Positions 31,963-39,493 of a stretch of DNA of 64,000 bases are shown here, in pieces. The position numbers and the translations under genes were made by a program. Under the pieces are notes generated by a model. The model saw only the letters and a program-made list of their open reading frames with translations. It did not search any database and was not told the DNA's origin. The stretch is from positions 62,001 to 126,000 of the forward strand of contig NZ_QUZK01000014.1 in NCBI RefSeq assembly GCF_003410055.1, given 5' to 3'. The stretch comes from Wenzhouxiangella sediminis. Its GTDB lineage: Bacteria > Pseudomonadota > Gammaproteobacteria > Xanthomonadales > Wenzhouxiangellaceae. Numbering within the stretch: position 1 is the first letter of the stretch; each line of letters begins with the position of its first letter.

Positions 31963-32046
31963 GGTTTCAGGTTTCAGGTTTCAGGTTTCAGGTTTCAGGA
32001 AAAGCCAAACGCTTGGGGTTCCGAGTTCGGGGTTCGGGGTTCGGGC
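31963..32046. repeat. Intergenic quasi-tandem island 5 (GGTTTCA and GGGTTCG words)
   Basis: Five tandem 7-bp GTTTCAG units at 31963-31998 are followed by a run of GGTTC/GGGTTCG words to 32046. It lies just downstream of aguB and just upstream of the 180-bp repeat array. The rest of 31929-32104 shows no gene. Confidence 0.7.
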
Positions 32047-32237
32047 GGCGAGTTTGGCTCTGGGGGCCGGCTTTGCCGGGGGCGGTGTGGTGCTGCTCTT
32101 GACGGTACGTGAGCATTCCAATCGCCGGAGAAGCGCCGGCAGGGGTCGCAAGACGCGGCCACAGCACCGACGAGGCCAGCCTGAAAGCCGCTCCCCGGCA
32201 CGCTAACACCAATCCCGAAGGGCGATGGATTGTGGTT

Positions 32238-32321
32238 CCTGCCGGTGATGATTGGGTGGATGAAAGCGCAGCGTACTTGGATGTACGTGAGCATTTCATC
32301 CGCGCAATCAGCGCCGGCAGG
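32238..32321. other. Array hairpin A
   Basis: Outer stem CCTGCCGG/CCGGCAGG; copy-specific stem GATTGGGTGGATGAAA (32250-32265) with TTTCATCCGCGCAATC (32294-32309), 14 Watson-Crick pairs, one G-U and one mismatch. Apex GCGTAC-TTGGAT-GTACGT. The word GGATG occurs in the stem and again in the loop. Confidence 0.85.
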
Positions 32322-32417
32322 GGCCGCAAGACGCGGCCACAGCACCGACGAGGCCAGCCCGAAGGCCTTCCCTCGCTCAAATTCGCATTACCCCTCGAAG
32401 GCTGATGGATTGTGGTT

Positions 32418-32501
32418 CCTGCCGGTGATTTCGCGGCGTTCGAAAGCGGAGCGTACTCGAGGGTACGTGAGCATTTCGAGCGACGCGAAAGCGCCGGCAG
32501 G
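32418..32501. other. Array hairpin B
   Basis: Same outer stem; copy-specific stem TTCGCGGCGTTCGAAA (32430-32445) with TTTCGAGCGACGCGAA (32474-32489), 14 Watson-Crick pairs, one G-U and one mismatch. Apex GCGTAC-TCGAGG-GTACGT. The word CTCGA, the complement of the right arm, occurs in the loop. Confidence 0.85.
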
Positions 32502-32597
32502 GGCCGCAAGACGCAGCCCCAGCACCGACGAGGCCAGCCCGAAGGCCATCACTCGCTCAAATTCACAGTGCCCCTCGAAGGCCGATGGATTTTCGTG

Positions 32598-32681
32598 CCT
32601 GCCGGTGATTCTCCGGCGATTGAAAGCGCAGCGTACTGATTGGTACGTGAGCACTTCAATCGCCGGAGAAGCGCCGGCAGG
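32598..32681. other. Array hairpin C
   Basis: Same outer stem; copy-specific stem TCTCCGGCGATTGAAA (32610-32625) with CTTCAATCGCCGGAGA (32654-32669), 15 of 16 paired. Apex GCGTAC-TGATTG-GTACGT. The word GATTG occurs in the stem and again in the loop. Confidence 0.85.
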
Positions 32682-32705
32682 GGCGAAAAGACGCGGCCAC
32701 AGCAC

Positions 32706-34694
32706 TTACCAGTGGATGCCTCGCATCAGGCTCGCGAACGCCACCTGCTCCTGGGTCGGTTTGACCTCGCCTTCTTCGCCGCGGCCCTGCGCCGCAGCCG
32801 AATCCGGGAACATCCGGAAAGCCGAGTTCATGACGATCTCCGAGACCTTGGGCGCGGTGGCGTGCAGGATCTGGGCGAAGATCCCCAGGCGCGTGGCGAT
32901 CCGCTGGGGCCGGTAGATCACCGCCTGCTTGATCATGTCGGCGGCGTCCTCGGGCGTGATCGTGGGCACATGCTCGTAGATCTTGGTGGGCGCGATCATG
33001 GGCGTGCGCACCAGCGGCATGTTGATGGTGGTAAACGACACGCCGGTGTCGGCGAATTCCGACGCGGCGCAGCGCGAGAACGCGTCCAGCGCCGCCTTCG
33101 AAGCCACGTAGGCGGAAAAACGGGGTGCGTTGGACAGCACGCCGATCGAGGAAATGTTGATGACCTGCCCCCGGCCCTGCTCGACCATCGTCGGCAGGAA
33201 GCCCATGATGAGCTTCAGCGAGCCGAAGTAGTTGAGCTGCATCAGCCGCTCGTAGTCATGGAAGCGATCATATGACAGCTGGATCGAGCGACGGATCGAG
33301 CGCCCCGCGTTGTTGATGAGAATATCGACGGCACCGTGATCGGCCAGCACCTGCTCGACCAGTTTCTCGGACTTCTTCATGTCCGACAGGTCGGCGGTGT
33401 AGTAGAAAGCCTTCCCCCCGTCGGCCTCGATCTCCGCCTTGGTTTCCTGCAGCCCTTCCTCGCCGCGGGCGACGATCACGACCCTGGCGCCGGCCTGGCC
33501 CATCATCAGGGCCGTGGCCTTGCCGATACCCGAGGAGGCGCCCGTGATCAATACCACCTTGTCGCGCACCTGACCGGACAGGGACCGATCGATGAACAGC
33601 TCGGGATCGAGGTGGCGCTCCCAGTAGTCCCAGATGACCCAGGCGTAGTCTTCCAGCGGCGGCATGGAGATACCCGACCCCTTCAGCGCTTTCTCGGCAT
33701 CGCGATTGTCGAATCGCGTCGGGTAGCTGAAGAAGCCGAGCATGTCCTTCGGAATTCCGAGATCCTCGAGAACCTGGTTGATGATGCGACGCACCGGCGG
33801 CAGCATCGTCAGACCCTGCTTGACCGGCGCCGGGATGAAGCCGAAAAGCCGCGCGTCGATGCGCATCGACATCAGCGGCGCATGGGCGGCCTGCGCGAAG
33901 AGATTCATGACCTCGCCGATCCGTTTCGGGTTGGGATCGGTCAGGTGGAAACACTGGCCGTCGAGCTTGGGCTTGTGGGCGATGTGATCCATCGCCCGTG
34001 CCACGTAGTCCACCGGAACGATGTTGATCCGGCTTCCTTCCAGCCCCAGGGTCGGCACCCAGGGCGGCAGCATGCGGCGCATCTTCTGGATCAGCTTGAA
34101 GAAGTAGTACGGCCCGTCGATCTTGTCGATCTCGCCGGTCTTCGAGTGGCCCACCACGATTCCGGGCCGATAGATGCGCCACGGAACGGAGCAGGTCCGG
34201 CGCACCAGGCCTTCGGATTCATGCTTGCTGCGGAAATACGGATGCTGGAGCCCGGTCGCCTCTTCGAACATGTCCTCCCGGAAGGTGCCCTGGTAGAGGC
34301 CCGCGGCCGCGATCGACGAGGTGTGGTGAAAGCACTTGGCCTTCACCTTCTCGGCCAGCTGGATTGCGTGCCGGGTTCCCCCGATGTTAGCCGCCTCGTT
34401 GGATTCGGCGTCAGCCGCCAGGTCATAAACGGCAGCCAGGTGGAAGAAATGCCTGATCTTGCCGTCGAGCTTCTCGACGTCGGCCTTTCCGACGCCCAGC
34501 GCCGGCTTGGTGAGGTCTCCGGTCACCGCCACCAGGCGTCGTTTGTGATCCGACCAGCGTTCCGCGACGAGGTCGTTGAATTTCTTCTTCGACCCTCGCC
34601 GAACCAGAACGTAGATCGTCCCCTTGCGCTGGACCAGCTGGTCGATCAGGTTGCGGCCGATGAATCCGGTACCCCCGGTCACGAAATAACTCAT
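32706..34694 (-). CDS. Bifunctional fatty acyl-CoA reductase (fatty alcohol-forming)
   Basis: Predicted to reduce fatty acyl-CoA (or acyl-ACP) to fatty alcohol with NADPH. ATG at 34694 gives 662 residues, close to the roughly 660-residue Marinobacter alcohol-forming reductases. There are two Rossmann modules. The N-terminal one is an extended SDR/NAD_binding_4 type with TGGTGFIGR at residues 6-14 and YFRSK as its YxxxK. The C-terminal one is a classical SDR from about residue 375, with TGASSGIGKA, NNAGRS and YVASK. The upstream codons to 34796 are not needed. It is divergent from an acyl-CoA-binding protein gene and near a wax ester synthase, which supports fatty alcohol formation for wax esters. 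A role as a two-domain epimerase/SDR of other substrate is possible but less likely. Confidence 0.88.
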   Translation of the reverse strand: MSYFVTGGTGFIGRNLIDQLVQRKGTIYVLVRRGSKKKFNDLVAERWSDHKRRLVAVTGDLTKPALGVGKADVEKLDGKIRHFFHLAAVYDLAADAESNEAANIGGTRHAIQLAEKVKAKCFHHTSSIAAAGLYQGTFREDMFEEATGLQHPYFRSKHESEGLVRRTCSVPWRIYRPGIVVGHSKTGEIDKIDGPYYFFKLIQKMRRMLPPWVPTLGLEGSRINIVPVDYVARAMDHIAHKPKLDGQCFHLTDPNPKRIGEVMNLFAQAAHAPLMSMRIDARLFGFIPAPVKQGLTMLPPVRRIINQVLEDLGIPKDMLGFFSYPTRFDNRDAEKALKGSGISMPPLEDYAWVIWDYWERHLDPELFIDRSLSGQVRDKVVLITGASSGIGKATALMMGQAGARVVIVARGEEGLQETKAEIEADGGKAFYYTADLSDMKKSEKLVEQVLADHGAVDILINNAGRSIRRSIQLSYDRFHDYERLMQLNYFGSLKLIMGFLPTMVEQGRGQVINISSIGVLSNAPRFSAYVASKAALDAFSRCAASEFADTGVSFTTINMPLVRTPMIAPTKIYEHVPTITPEDAADMIKQAVIYRPQRIATRLGIFAQILHATAPKVSEIVMNSAFRMFPDSAAAQGRGEEGEVKPTQEQVAFASLMRGIHW

Positions 34695-34837
34695 TGCGGC
34701 ACTCCCTCCGGCATTTATTGTGCTGTACTGCAAAGATACCGATTCGTTCCCGATTCCGCCACCGGTAGCGCGCCGTTGACCCCGTCCGGACGGCATGCTA
34801 GAAAGACTGCCGACAACGAAAAAAGGGAAAGCGAGCG

Positions 34838-35095
34838 ATGAGCGAGCTGGAGAAGCGCTTCAAACAGGCGGCAGACGACGTGCAGAGCCTGGACCAGCGT
34901 CCGGACAACGACACCCTGCTAAAACTCTACGCACTGTACAAGCAGGGATCGGAAGGCGATGTCTCCGGGGAAAAGCCCGGCTTCTTCGATTTCGTGGGCG
35001 TTGCCAAGTACGAGGCCTGGGAGAAGCTCCAGGGCATGGAAGCCGACGAAGCCAAACAGAAGTACGTCGATCTCGTCGAGTCCCTGCGCAGCTGA
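34838..35095 (+). CDS. Acyl-CoA-binding protein
   Basis: Four-helix acyl-CoA carrier, 85 residues, the usual ACBP length. The family pattern is present: LEKRFKQAADDVQSL, LLKLYALYKQGSEGDVSGEKPG, and KYEAWEKLQGMEADEAKQKYVDLV. Bacterial ACBPs are uncommon and tend to occur in lipid-rich gammaproteobacteria. It is divergent from the acyl reductase and 25 bp upstream of the TetR gene, so it is likely in the same transcript as the regulator. Confidence 0.96.
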   Translation: MSELEKRFKQAADDVQSLDQRPDNDTLLKLYALYKQGSEGDVSGEKPGFFDFVGVAKYEAWEKLQGMEADEAKQKYVDLVESLRS

Positions 35096-35120
35096 ACGCG
35101 CTCCCCCGGCCCCTGGCCCC

Positions 35121-35744
35121 ATGAGCCGGAACACTCGCGAACGCATTCTCTCGGCGGCCTTGCTGTTGTTCAACGAGCAGGGCGAACCGCACGTGCCCAC
35201 CAACCGGATCGCCGACGAACTGGGCATCAGCCCCGGCAACCTTCACTACCACTTCCGCACCAAGGGCGATCTCATTCAGGCCTTGTTCGAAGCATTCGAG
35301 CATCGCATGCTCGAGTTGCTGGCCACCCCGGACTCCCGTGAAGTTCACATCGAGGATATCTGGCTGTTCCTCCACCTGGTCTTCGAAACCATCGGCGAGT
35401 TTCGCTTCGTCTATCGCGATCTCACCGATCTGTGCGGGCGGTTCCGGAACCTGCATCGACGATTCCAGGCGATCGTCCGACTATCGATGCAAACCGCCCG
35501 GCACCTCAGCGAGGGTCTCGCCGAGCAAGGACAACTGGAGGCCAGCCGGGAGGAGCTTGACGCTCTGGTTCGAAACATCGTGCTGGTATCGACTTTCTGG
35601 CTTTCTTTCGACCAGGTCGTGGAGCGCGACAGCCGCCCCCGGCCCGATCGAGCCGCGTGGCAGGTCATGAGCCTGATCAGCCCTTACCTGGTCGGAGAGG
35701 CGAGAAAGGAGCTCTCCGAACTGGCGGAAGCGTATCGTCACTAG
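35121..35744 (+). CDS. TetR-family transcriptional regulator
   Basis: Ligand-responsive repressor, 207 residues from ATG 35121; the upstream open frame overlaps the ACBP gene. The DNA-binding domain is at the N-terminus (TRERILSAALLLFNEQGEPH, NRIADELGISPGNLHYHFRTKGDL), followed by a variable alpha-helical ligand domain. Its place between ACBP and the phasin-like gene suggests it senses acyl-CoA and controls this lipid locus, which is inference. A hairpin at 35778-35798 lies beyond its stop but has its T-run on the other strand. Confidence 0.92.
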   Translation: MSRNTRERILSAALLLFNEQGEPHVPTNRIADELGISPGNLHYHFRTKGDLIQALFEAFEHRMLELLATPDSREVHIEDIWLFLHLVFETIGEFRFVYRDLTDLCGRFRNLHRRFQAIVRLSMQTARHLSEGLAEQGQLEASREELDALVRNIVLVSTFWLSFDQVVERDSRPRPDRAAWQVMSLISPYLVGEARKELSELAEAYRH

Positions 35745-35770
35745 CTCGGCCGACTGACCGCCAGAAAGAC

Positions 35771-35798
35771 AAAAAAAGACCCGGACAGGGTCCGGGTC
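35771..35798 (-). terminator. Rho-independent terminator of the phasin-like gene
   Basis: Stem GACCCGGA/TCCGGGTC around a short CAGGG loop at 35778-35798, with seven A at 35771-35777, which is a T-run for minus-strand transcripts. The phasin-like gene stops at 35880, so its transcript ends here. Confidence 0.85.
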
Positions 35799-35879
35799 AA
35801 GAGTCGCAGCTAGTACCGGGCCGAGGGAGGAAGCCCGGGCTGCTTCGGGGTAGTCTGGAGAAGTCGACTACAACATCGG

Positions 35880-36488
35880 TCAGGCGCTGGTCGACCCGCT
35901 CTTGGTGTCGGCCGGCTTGCTGGCAGTCTTCTTCGCGGCGCCGCCCGACTTCTTCTGCTGCTCGGAGAGCGCACGCACCTGCTTGTTCAGCTCGGCGACG
36001 CGGTCGCTCAGCTGCTTGATCTCATCGGAGGTCGGCACGCCGAGGCGCGACAGGGCACGGGCGACGCGCTGCTCGAACACCTTCTCGAGCTTGTCCCAGT
36101 TGCTCTGGGCGGAGTCGCGCACCTTGCCGACGCGGCTTTCGACGTCGCCGCGCACACCGCTGACCGTATCGCTGGCCATCTTGCGGCCGCGGCCTTCGAG
36201 CTTGCCGCCTTCCTTGACCAGGCGGTCAAACAGCTTGTTGCTCTCGCCGATGACCTTGCTGCTGGTTTCCTCGACGCTCTTGCGGCCCTGTTCGAAGAGC
36301 TTGTTGCCCTCCTGCTGGGCCATCGAGAAAGCGCCCAGGCCGGCGAGCCAGATTTCGTGCGCGTAGTCCTGAACCTGCGAAGTCGCGGTCTTGCGCGCCG
36401 AAGTCTTGCGGGACGCAGTCTTGCGGGTTGCGGTCTTCTTGGCCACCTTCTTCTTGGCGACCTTCTTCTTGGCAGTCTTCTTGGCCAT
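35880..36488 (-). CDS. Phasin/PHA-granule-associated protein with histone H1-like basic N-terminus
   Basis: 202 residues. The first 37 are Lys/Arg/Ala/Thr repeats (KKTAKKKVAKKKVAKK and so on), like the DNA-binding tails of AlgP/PhaF. The rest is the granule-associated TIGR01837-type phasin helix (YAHEIWLAGLGAFSMAQQEGN, then a long amphipathic coiled coil and a heptad region ELNKQVRALSEQ). In Pseudomonas PhaF the basic domain is C-terminal; here it is N-terminal. Such proteins coat storage granules and may tether them to the nucleoid. No PHA synthase is in the window, but the neighbouring genes point to wax ester or triacylglycerol droplets. Confidence 0.88.
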   Translation of the reverse strand: MAKKTAKKKVAKKKVAKKTATRKTASRKTSARKTATSQVQDYAHEIWLAGLGAFSMAQQEGNKLFEQGRKSVEETSSKVIGESNKLFDRLVKEGGKLEGRGRKMASDTVSGVRGDVESRVGKVRDSAQSNWDKLEKVFEQRVARALSRLGVPTSDEIKQLSDRVAELNKQVRALSEQQKKSGGAAKKTASKPADTKSGSTSA

Positions 36489-36582
36489 GTCTGCTCAACT
36501 CCTTTTCCGCCGCTCAGGCGGGGTGTGCGGGGTGTCTATGAGTTGTAAGATAAACCGAGTTTCTAGAGTGGACACACTAATC

Positions 36583-37359
36583 ATGGACACGGCGAAATGG
36601 GCCGCCTTTCCCCACGAGAACAAGGCCTTCCGCTATCCCGGCGACAAGCTGGCGACGGCCTGGAAAAAGCTGCACCGCGGCGACACCGAGCCGCTTCCCG
36701 ATGAGGCGGGCATTCTCGAGGCGTGGCGCCACTTCCATGCCGGCGATTTTGCCGCCGCCGTGGACCTGGCCGAGGAAGCGGGCCTGGCGGGTCATGCCGT
36801 GGCCAACAAGGCGAGCGGCATCTACGCCGACTACCTCGAGGAAAGCGAAGAATCCAAGATCGCCATCTACCAGGCCGGAATCCAGAGGGCCGAGGCGGCC
36901 ATCGCCGAGTGGGAGGACGACGCCAACGCGCATTACTTCCACGCGTTCCTGCTGGGGCGCTACAGCCAGAGTATCTCGATTGCGCAGGCGCTGGCGCAGG
37001 GCATCGGGGGCAAGGTTCGCGAATCGCTGGAGAACGCCCTTTCGCTGTCTCCGGAGCATGCCGAGGCGCACACGGCCCTGGGGCTCTACCACGCAGAGAT
37101 CATCAACAAGGTCGGCAAGATGGTCGGCAAGTTGACCTACGGCGCCAGCGCCGACAAGGCGCTTGAACACTTCGAGCGGGCCCTGGAACTGACCCCGGAG
37201 GCACCGATTGCGCATATCGAGTACGGCAACGGCCTGTACCTGCTCTTCGGCGACAAGCGCCTGGAGGAATCGAACGCAGCCTACGAGAAAGCCGCGAAGA
37301 TCAAGCCGATCGACGCCATGCAGAAGCTCGACGTGGAGTACGCAAAGGCGTCCCTCTAG
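36583..37359 (+). CDS. TPR-repeat protein of unknown function
   Basis: 258 residues from ATG 36583; the upstream frame overlaps the phasin-like gene. No signal peptide. The second half has tetratricopeptide-like helix pairs (VRESLENALSLSPEHAEAHTALGLYHAEI and ALEHFERALELTPEAPIAHIEYGNGLYLL). It is divergent from the phasin-like gene and convergent with the wax ester synthase: the two stops share the bases CTAG at 37356-37359. Function in the lipid locus is a guess from position only. Confidence 0.88.
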   Translation: MDTAKWAAFPHENKAFRYPGDKLATAWKKLHRGDTEPLPDEAGILEAWRHFHAGDFAAAVDLAEEAGLAGHAVANKASGIYADYLEESEESKIAIYQAGIQRAEAAIAEWEDDANAHYFHAFLLGRYSQSISIAQALAQGIGGKVRESLENALSLSPEHAEAHTALGLYHAEIINKVGKMVGKLTYGASADKALEHFERALELTPEAPIAHIEYGNGLYLLFGDKRLEESNAAYEKAAKIKPIDAMQKLDVEYAKASL

Positions 37360-38825
37360 TCCTCGTCCACCCATTCGTGCACGAGCTCGGCATCCTCCGG
37401 GGAAATCGTCCCGGCTTCCGGCCCCAGCAGCATCGTAAGGTGCAGCAGGTTCTCGAATTCGCGTCGGAAATTGGCGACCACGCTGCTGGGGTCAGGAACC
37501 AGCCTGTTGTCGGTAATCAGGCCCGAGAACACCTTGCCGTTGTAGCTGATGATGCTGATACCCATGCCGACCGATCCGCTCTGTGGCACCCAGAACATCA
37601 TCTCGCGGATCTTCGCTCCGGCCATATAGAGCGGCGCCTGCGGCCCAGGAACGTTGGTCAGCACCGTCGAGGCCTTGCGGCTGAACAGCTCCAGCGCCGG
37701 CTTCTGTAGCGAGGCCGGGCCCATGCCGAGAGCGGCCAGCAGGCCCAATGACATCATCGCCTGCCTGGAGTTCTTGAGTTCGTGCATGAAATCAGCGACC
37801 CGGTAGACGCGCGCCAGCGGGTTGTCCTCGGCAACCGGCAGTTCCAGGAACACCAGCCCGAAGTGATTGCCGAGCTCCCGCGCATGCTCGAGCGGCCGCA
37901 GATTGACGGGTACCGTTGCGCGCATCGTGACGTTCGATGGATCGTCACCGCAGTCGAGCATATAGCGATGCAATGCGCCGGTCATCGCCGCGATCAGGAC
38001 ATCGTTGACCGTGCAGCCGAGCGCCTTGCCAACCGCCTTCACTTCTTCCAGGTCGACAGGCTCGGCCCAGGCCACGTTCTTGCGCACGCCCAGCTCGCCC
38101 TTGAATCGCGACGGCGGATCGTCGGTCAGCAACAGGGCGTTGGCAAGCTCGGCCATCAGGTCCGCGGCGGTGCCGGCATAGTCGGCGGCCAGGTGCGGCT
38201 CGCGGATCATCTGAGCCGCTTCCTCGAGCATCTTGTAGCTGAAGTGGCCGACCGCGTCGATGCCTTCCCGGGCAGGCGCCATCAAGCGGCGGAAGATGTT
38301 GGACTCGGCCGCACGCCGCTTTTTCCAGTGATGCGGGCTGATCAACTTCAGGGACTGGTCACGGTCTGCATCGGTGAGCGACAGCAGGACCTGGACAAGC
38401 GCAATGCCGTCGGCGTAGCAGTGGTGGATCCGGGTGATGATCGCCGGACCTTCGGAATAATTCTCGACCAGGTGGAATTGCCACAGGGGCTTGGTCTTGT
38501 CGAGCGGCGTCGAGGCCAGCTGGGACACCAACTCCTCCAGCTCGGCCTTGCCGGCATCCCCGGGAAGCGCAGTGCGAATGATGTGCGCGCTGGGCTCGAA
38601 CAATTCGTCCTGTTCCCACCAGCAGCCGCGAGCGGACTCGACGGCCTTCTGGCGAAAGCGGCGGAACGACAGGAAACGGTTGACCAGGACATCGCGAAAG
38701 GCCTCGAAGTCGACGGCATCCTCGAGAACGATCACGCCGGTGATCATCATCAGGTTGGTCGGCTGCTCCATCCGCAGCCAGGCAATATCGACCTTGGAAA
38801 TCGCTTCCCGCTTGGCGCTCGTCAC
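37356..38825 (-). CDS. Wax ester synthase/diacylglycerol acyltransferase
   Basis: Bifunctional WS/DGAT that esterifies acyl-CoA to fatty alcohol or diacylglycerol. The 489-residue protein has the catalytic HHxxxDG motif, H134-H135 to G140 (HHCYADG), the N-terminal ISKVDIAWLRMEQPTN typical of the family, and the C-terminal NVPGPQAPLYMAGAKI block. With the acyl reductase at 32706 and ACBP at 34838 it can complete wax ester synthesis from acyl-CoA. Its stop overlaps that of the TPR gene. Family assignment is firm; substrate preference is not fixed by sequence. Confidence 0.95.
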   Translation of the reverse strand: MTSAKREAISKVDIAWLRMEQPTNLMMITGVIVLEDAVDFEAFRDVLVNRFLSFRRFRQKAVESARGCWWEQDELFEPSAHIIRTALPGDAGKAELEELVSQLASTPLDKTKPLWQFHLVENYSEGPAIITRIHHCYADGIALVQVLLSLTDADRDQSLKLISPHHWKKRRAAESNIFRRLMAPAREGIDAVGHFSYKMLEEAAQMIREPHLAADYAGTAADLMAELANALLLTDDPPSRFKGELGVRKNVAWAEPVDLEEVKAVGKALGCTVNDVLIAAMTGALHRYMLDCGDDPSNVTMRATVPVNLRPLEHARELGNHFGLVFLELPVAEDNPLARVYRVADFMHELKNSRQAMMSLGLLAALGMGPASLQKPALELFSRKASTVLTNVPGPQAPLYMAGAKIREMMFWVPQSGSVGMGISIISYNGKVFSGLITDNRLVPDPSSVVANFRREFENLLHLTMLLGPEAGTISPEDAELVHEWVDED

Positions 38826-38908
38826 GCTCGCCGCTCCGTGTGATGGGACTCACGGGATTCTTTCACGCCCCGTGACGAGCGTCAATTTGAACCCGAGGGG
38901 GCAGCGCT

Positions 38909-39364
38909 TCAGTGAACCTGGCGCTGTGCCGGCGGCCCCTGCTCCTGGCCGTTGCCGGCGAGGTCGTAGGGCAGCTTCACCTGGTCGAGACCGAACTGCT
39001 TGAACACCGGCTGGAGCTGGTGGTGGATCAGGGGATAGAGCTGGCGCGTAAGGGTGCCGTGGTTGGCCTTGAAGGTCTCGAAATCGACCGGCTCACCGCG
39101 GAACTGGCTGTAGACCGCCTGCAAGACGAGTTCGACGGTAAACAGCGGCTGATCCGGGCTGTCTTCCCGGCTGCCGCGGCAGACCAGTCGCGCCGTCACC
39201 TGGTACTGGGGAAGCTCTCCCTCGAAGTGCATTTCCAACGGTGTGAGCTTGAGCTCCACCTTTGCGCTGAAAGCCTGGTTGGGCGGCACGATCTCGCTGA
39301 GCTCTGCATTGAGCCGTGTGACCTGGGTGTGGGCCAGCGAGAAGTTTTCGAGCAGATTAATCAT
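38909..39364 (-). CDS. Small protein with SecB-like features
   Basis: 151 residues, function unknown. The pattern of short beta strands (FSAKVELKLTPLEMHF, YQVTARLVCRG, TVELVLQAVYSQF) followed by a helix-capped FKQFGLDQVKLPYDLAG resembles the SecB chaperone fold, where LPYAR occupies a similar position. It lacks the usual N-terminal FxIQRIYxKD start, so it is not the main SecB. Similar stand-alone SecB-like chaperones exist. It is transcribed on the minus strand between the acylase terminator and the wax synthase gene. Confidence 0.8.
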   Translation of the reverse strand: MINLLENFSLAHTQVTRLNAELSEIVPPNQAFSAKVELKLTPLEMHFEGELPQYQVTARLVCRGSREDSPDQPLFTVELVLQAVYSQFRGEPVDFETFKANHGTLTRQLYPLIHHQLQPVFKQFGLDQVKLPYDLAGNGQEQGPPAQRQVH

Positions 39365-39434
39365 GAATCGTCCAGAAAGGGCGGCAGAGTCTCAACAGAT
39401 GGCAGTCGTCGCCCCGGCTTTCAAGCTCGCCCCG

Positions 39435-39469
39435 AAAAAGAGAGCGCCCGCACGATAGCGGGCGCTCTC
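39435..39469 (-). terminator. Rho-independent terminator of the acylase gene
   Basis: Stem GAGAGCGCCCGC/GCGGGCGCTCTC (39440-39451 with 39458-39469) around a 6-base loop, next to AAAAAG on the plus strand, a U-run for minus-strand transcripts. The acylase gene ends at 39494. Confidence 0.88.
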
Positions 39470-39493
39470 GACGGCGTCAGTGCCTCTGATGAA

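Larger units (their letters stand above)
32105..32705. repeat. Tandem array of 180-bp non-coding units with covarying hairpins
   Basis: Fills most of the 777-bp gap between convergent aguB and the acyl reductase. Near-identical units start at 32221, 32401 and 32581 with an exact 180-bp period and no indels; a partial earlier copy begins at GTACGTGAGC 32105 (178 bp before the next), and the last copy stops at the acyl-reductase stop codon (32706). Each full unit has constant parts (GATGGATTGTGGTTCCTGCC, GCGCCGGCAGGGG, CAGCACCGACGAGGCCAGCC) and one hairpin of about 84 bases whose stem sequence is copy-specific. Frames are open across it because 180 is divisible by 3, but they lack starts and known domains. 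Confidence 0.9.

Noticed and set aside
32105-32705. Possible integron cassette array (attC sites)
   Set aside because: Variable hairpins with conserved ends recall attC, but there are no GTTRRRY/RYYYAAC core sites, no cassette genes and no integrase.
32105-32705. Possible CRISPR array
   Set aside because: Units are 180 bp with long conserved parts and the variable segment is self-complementary; no cas genes in the window.
32230-32916. Open frames crossing the 180-bp repeat array on both strands
   Set aside because: The frames stay open because the period is a multiple of three; they have no SD, no known domain and run into the acyl-reductase gene antisense.
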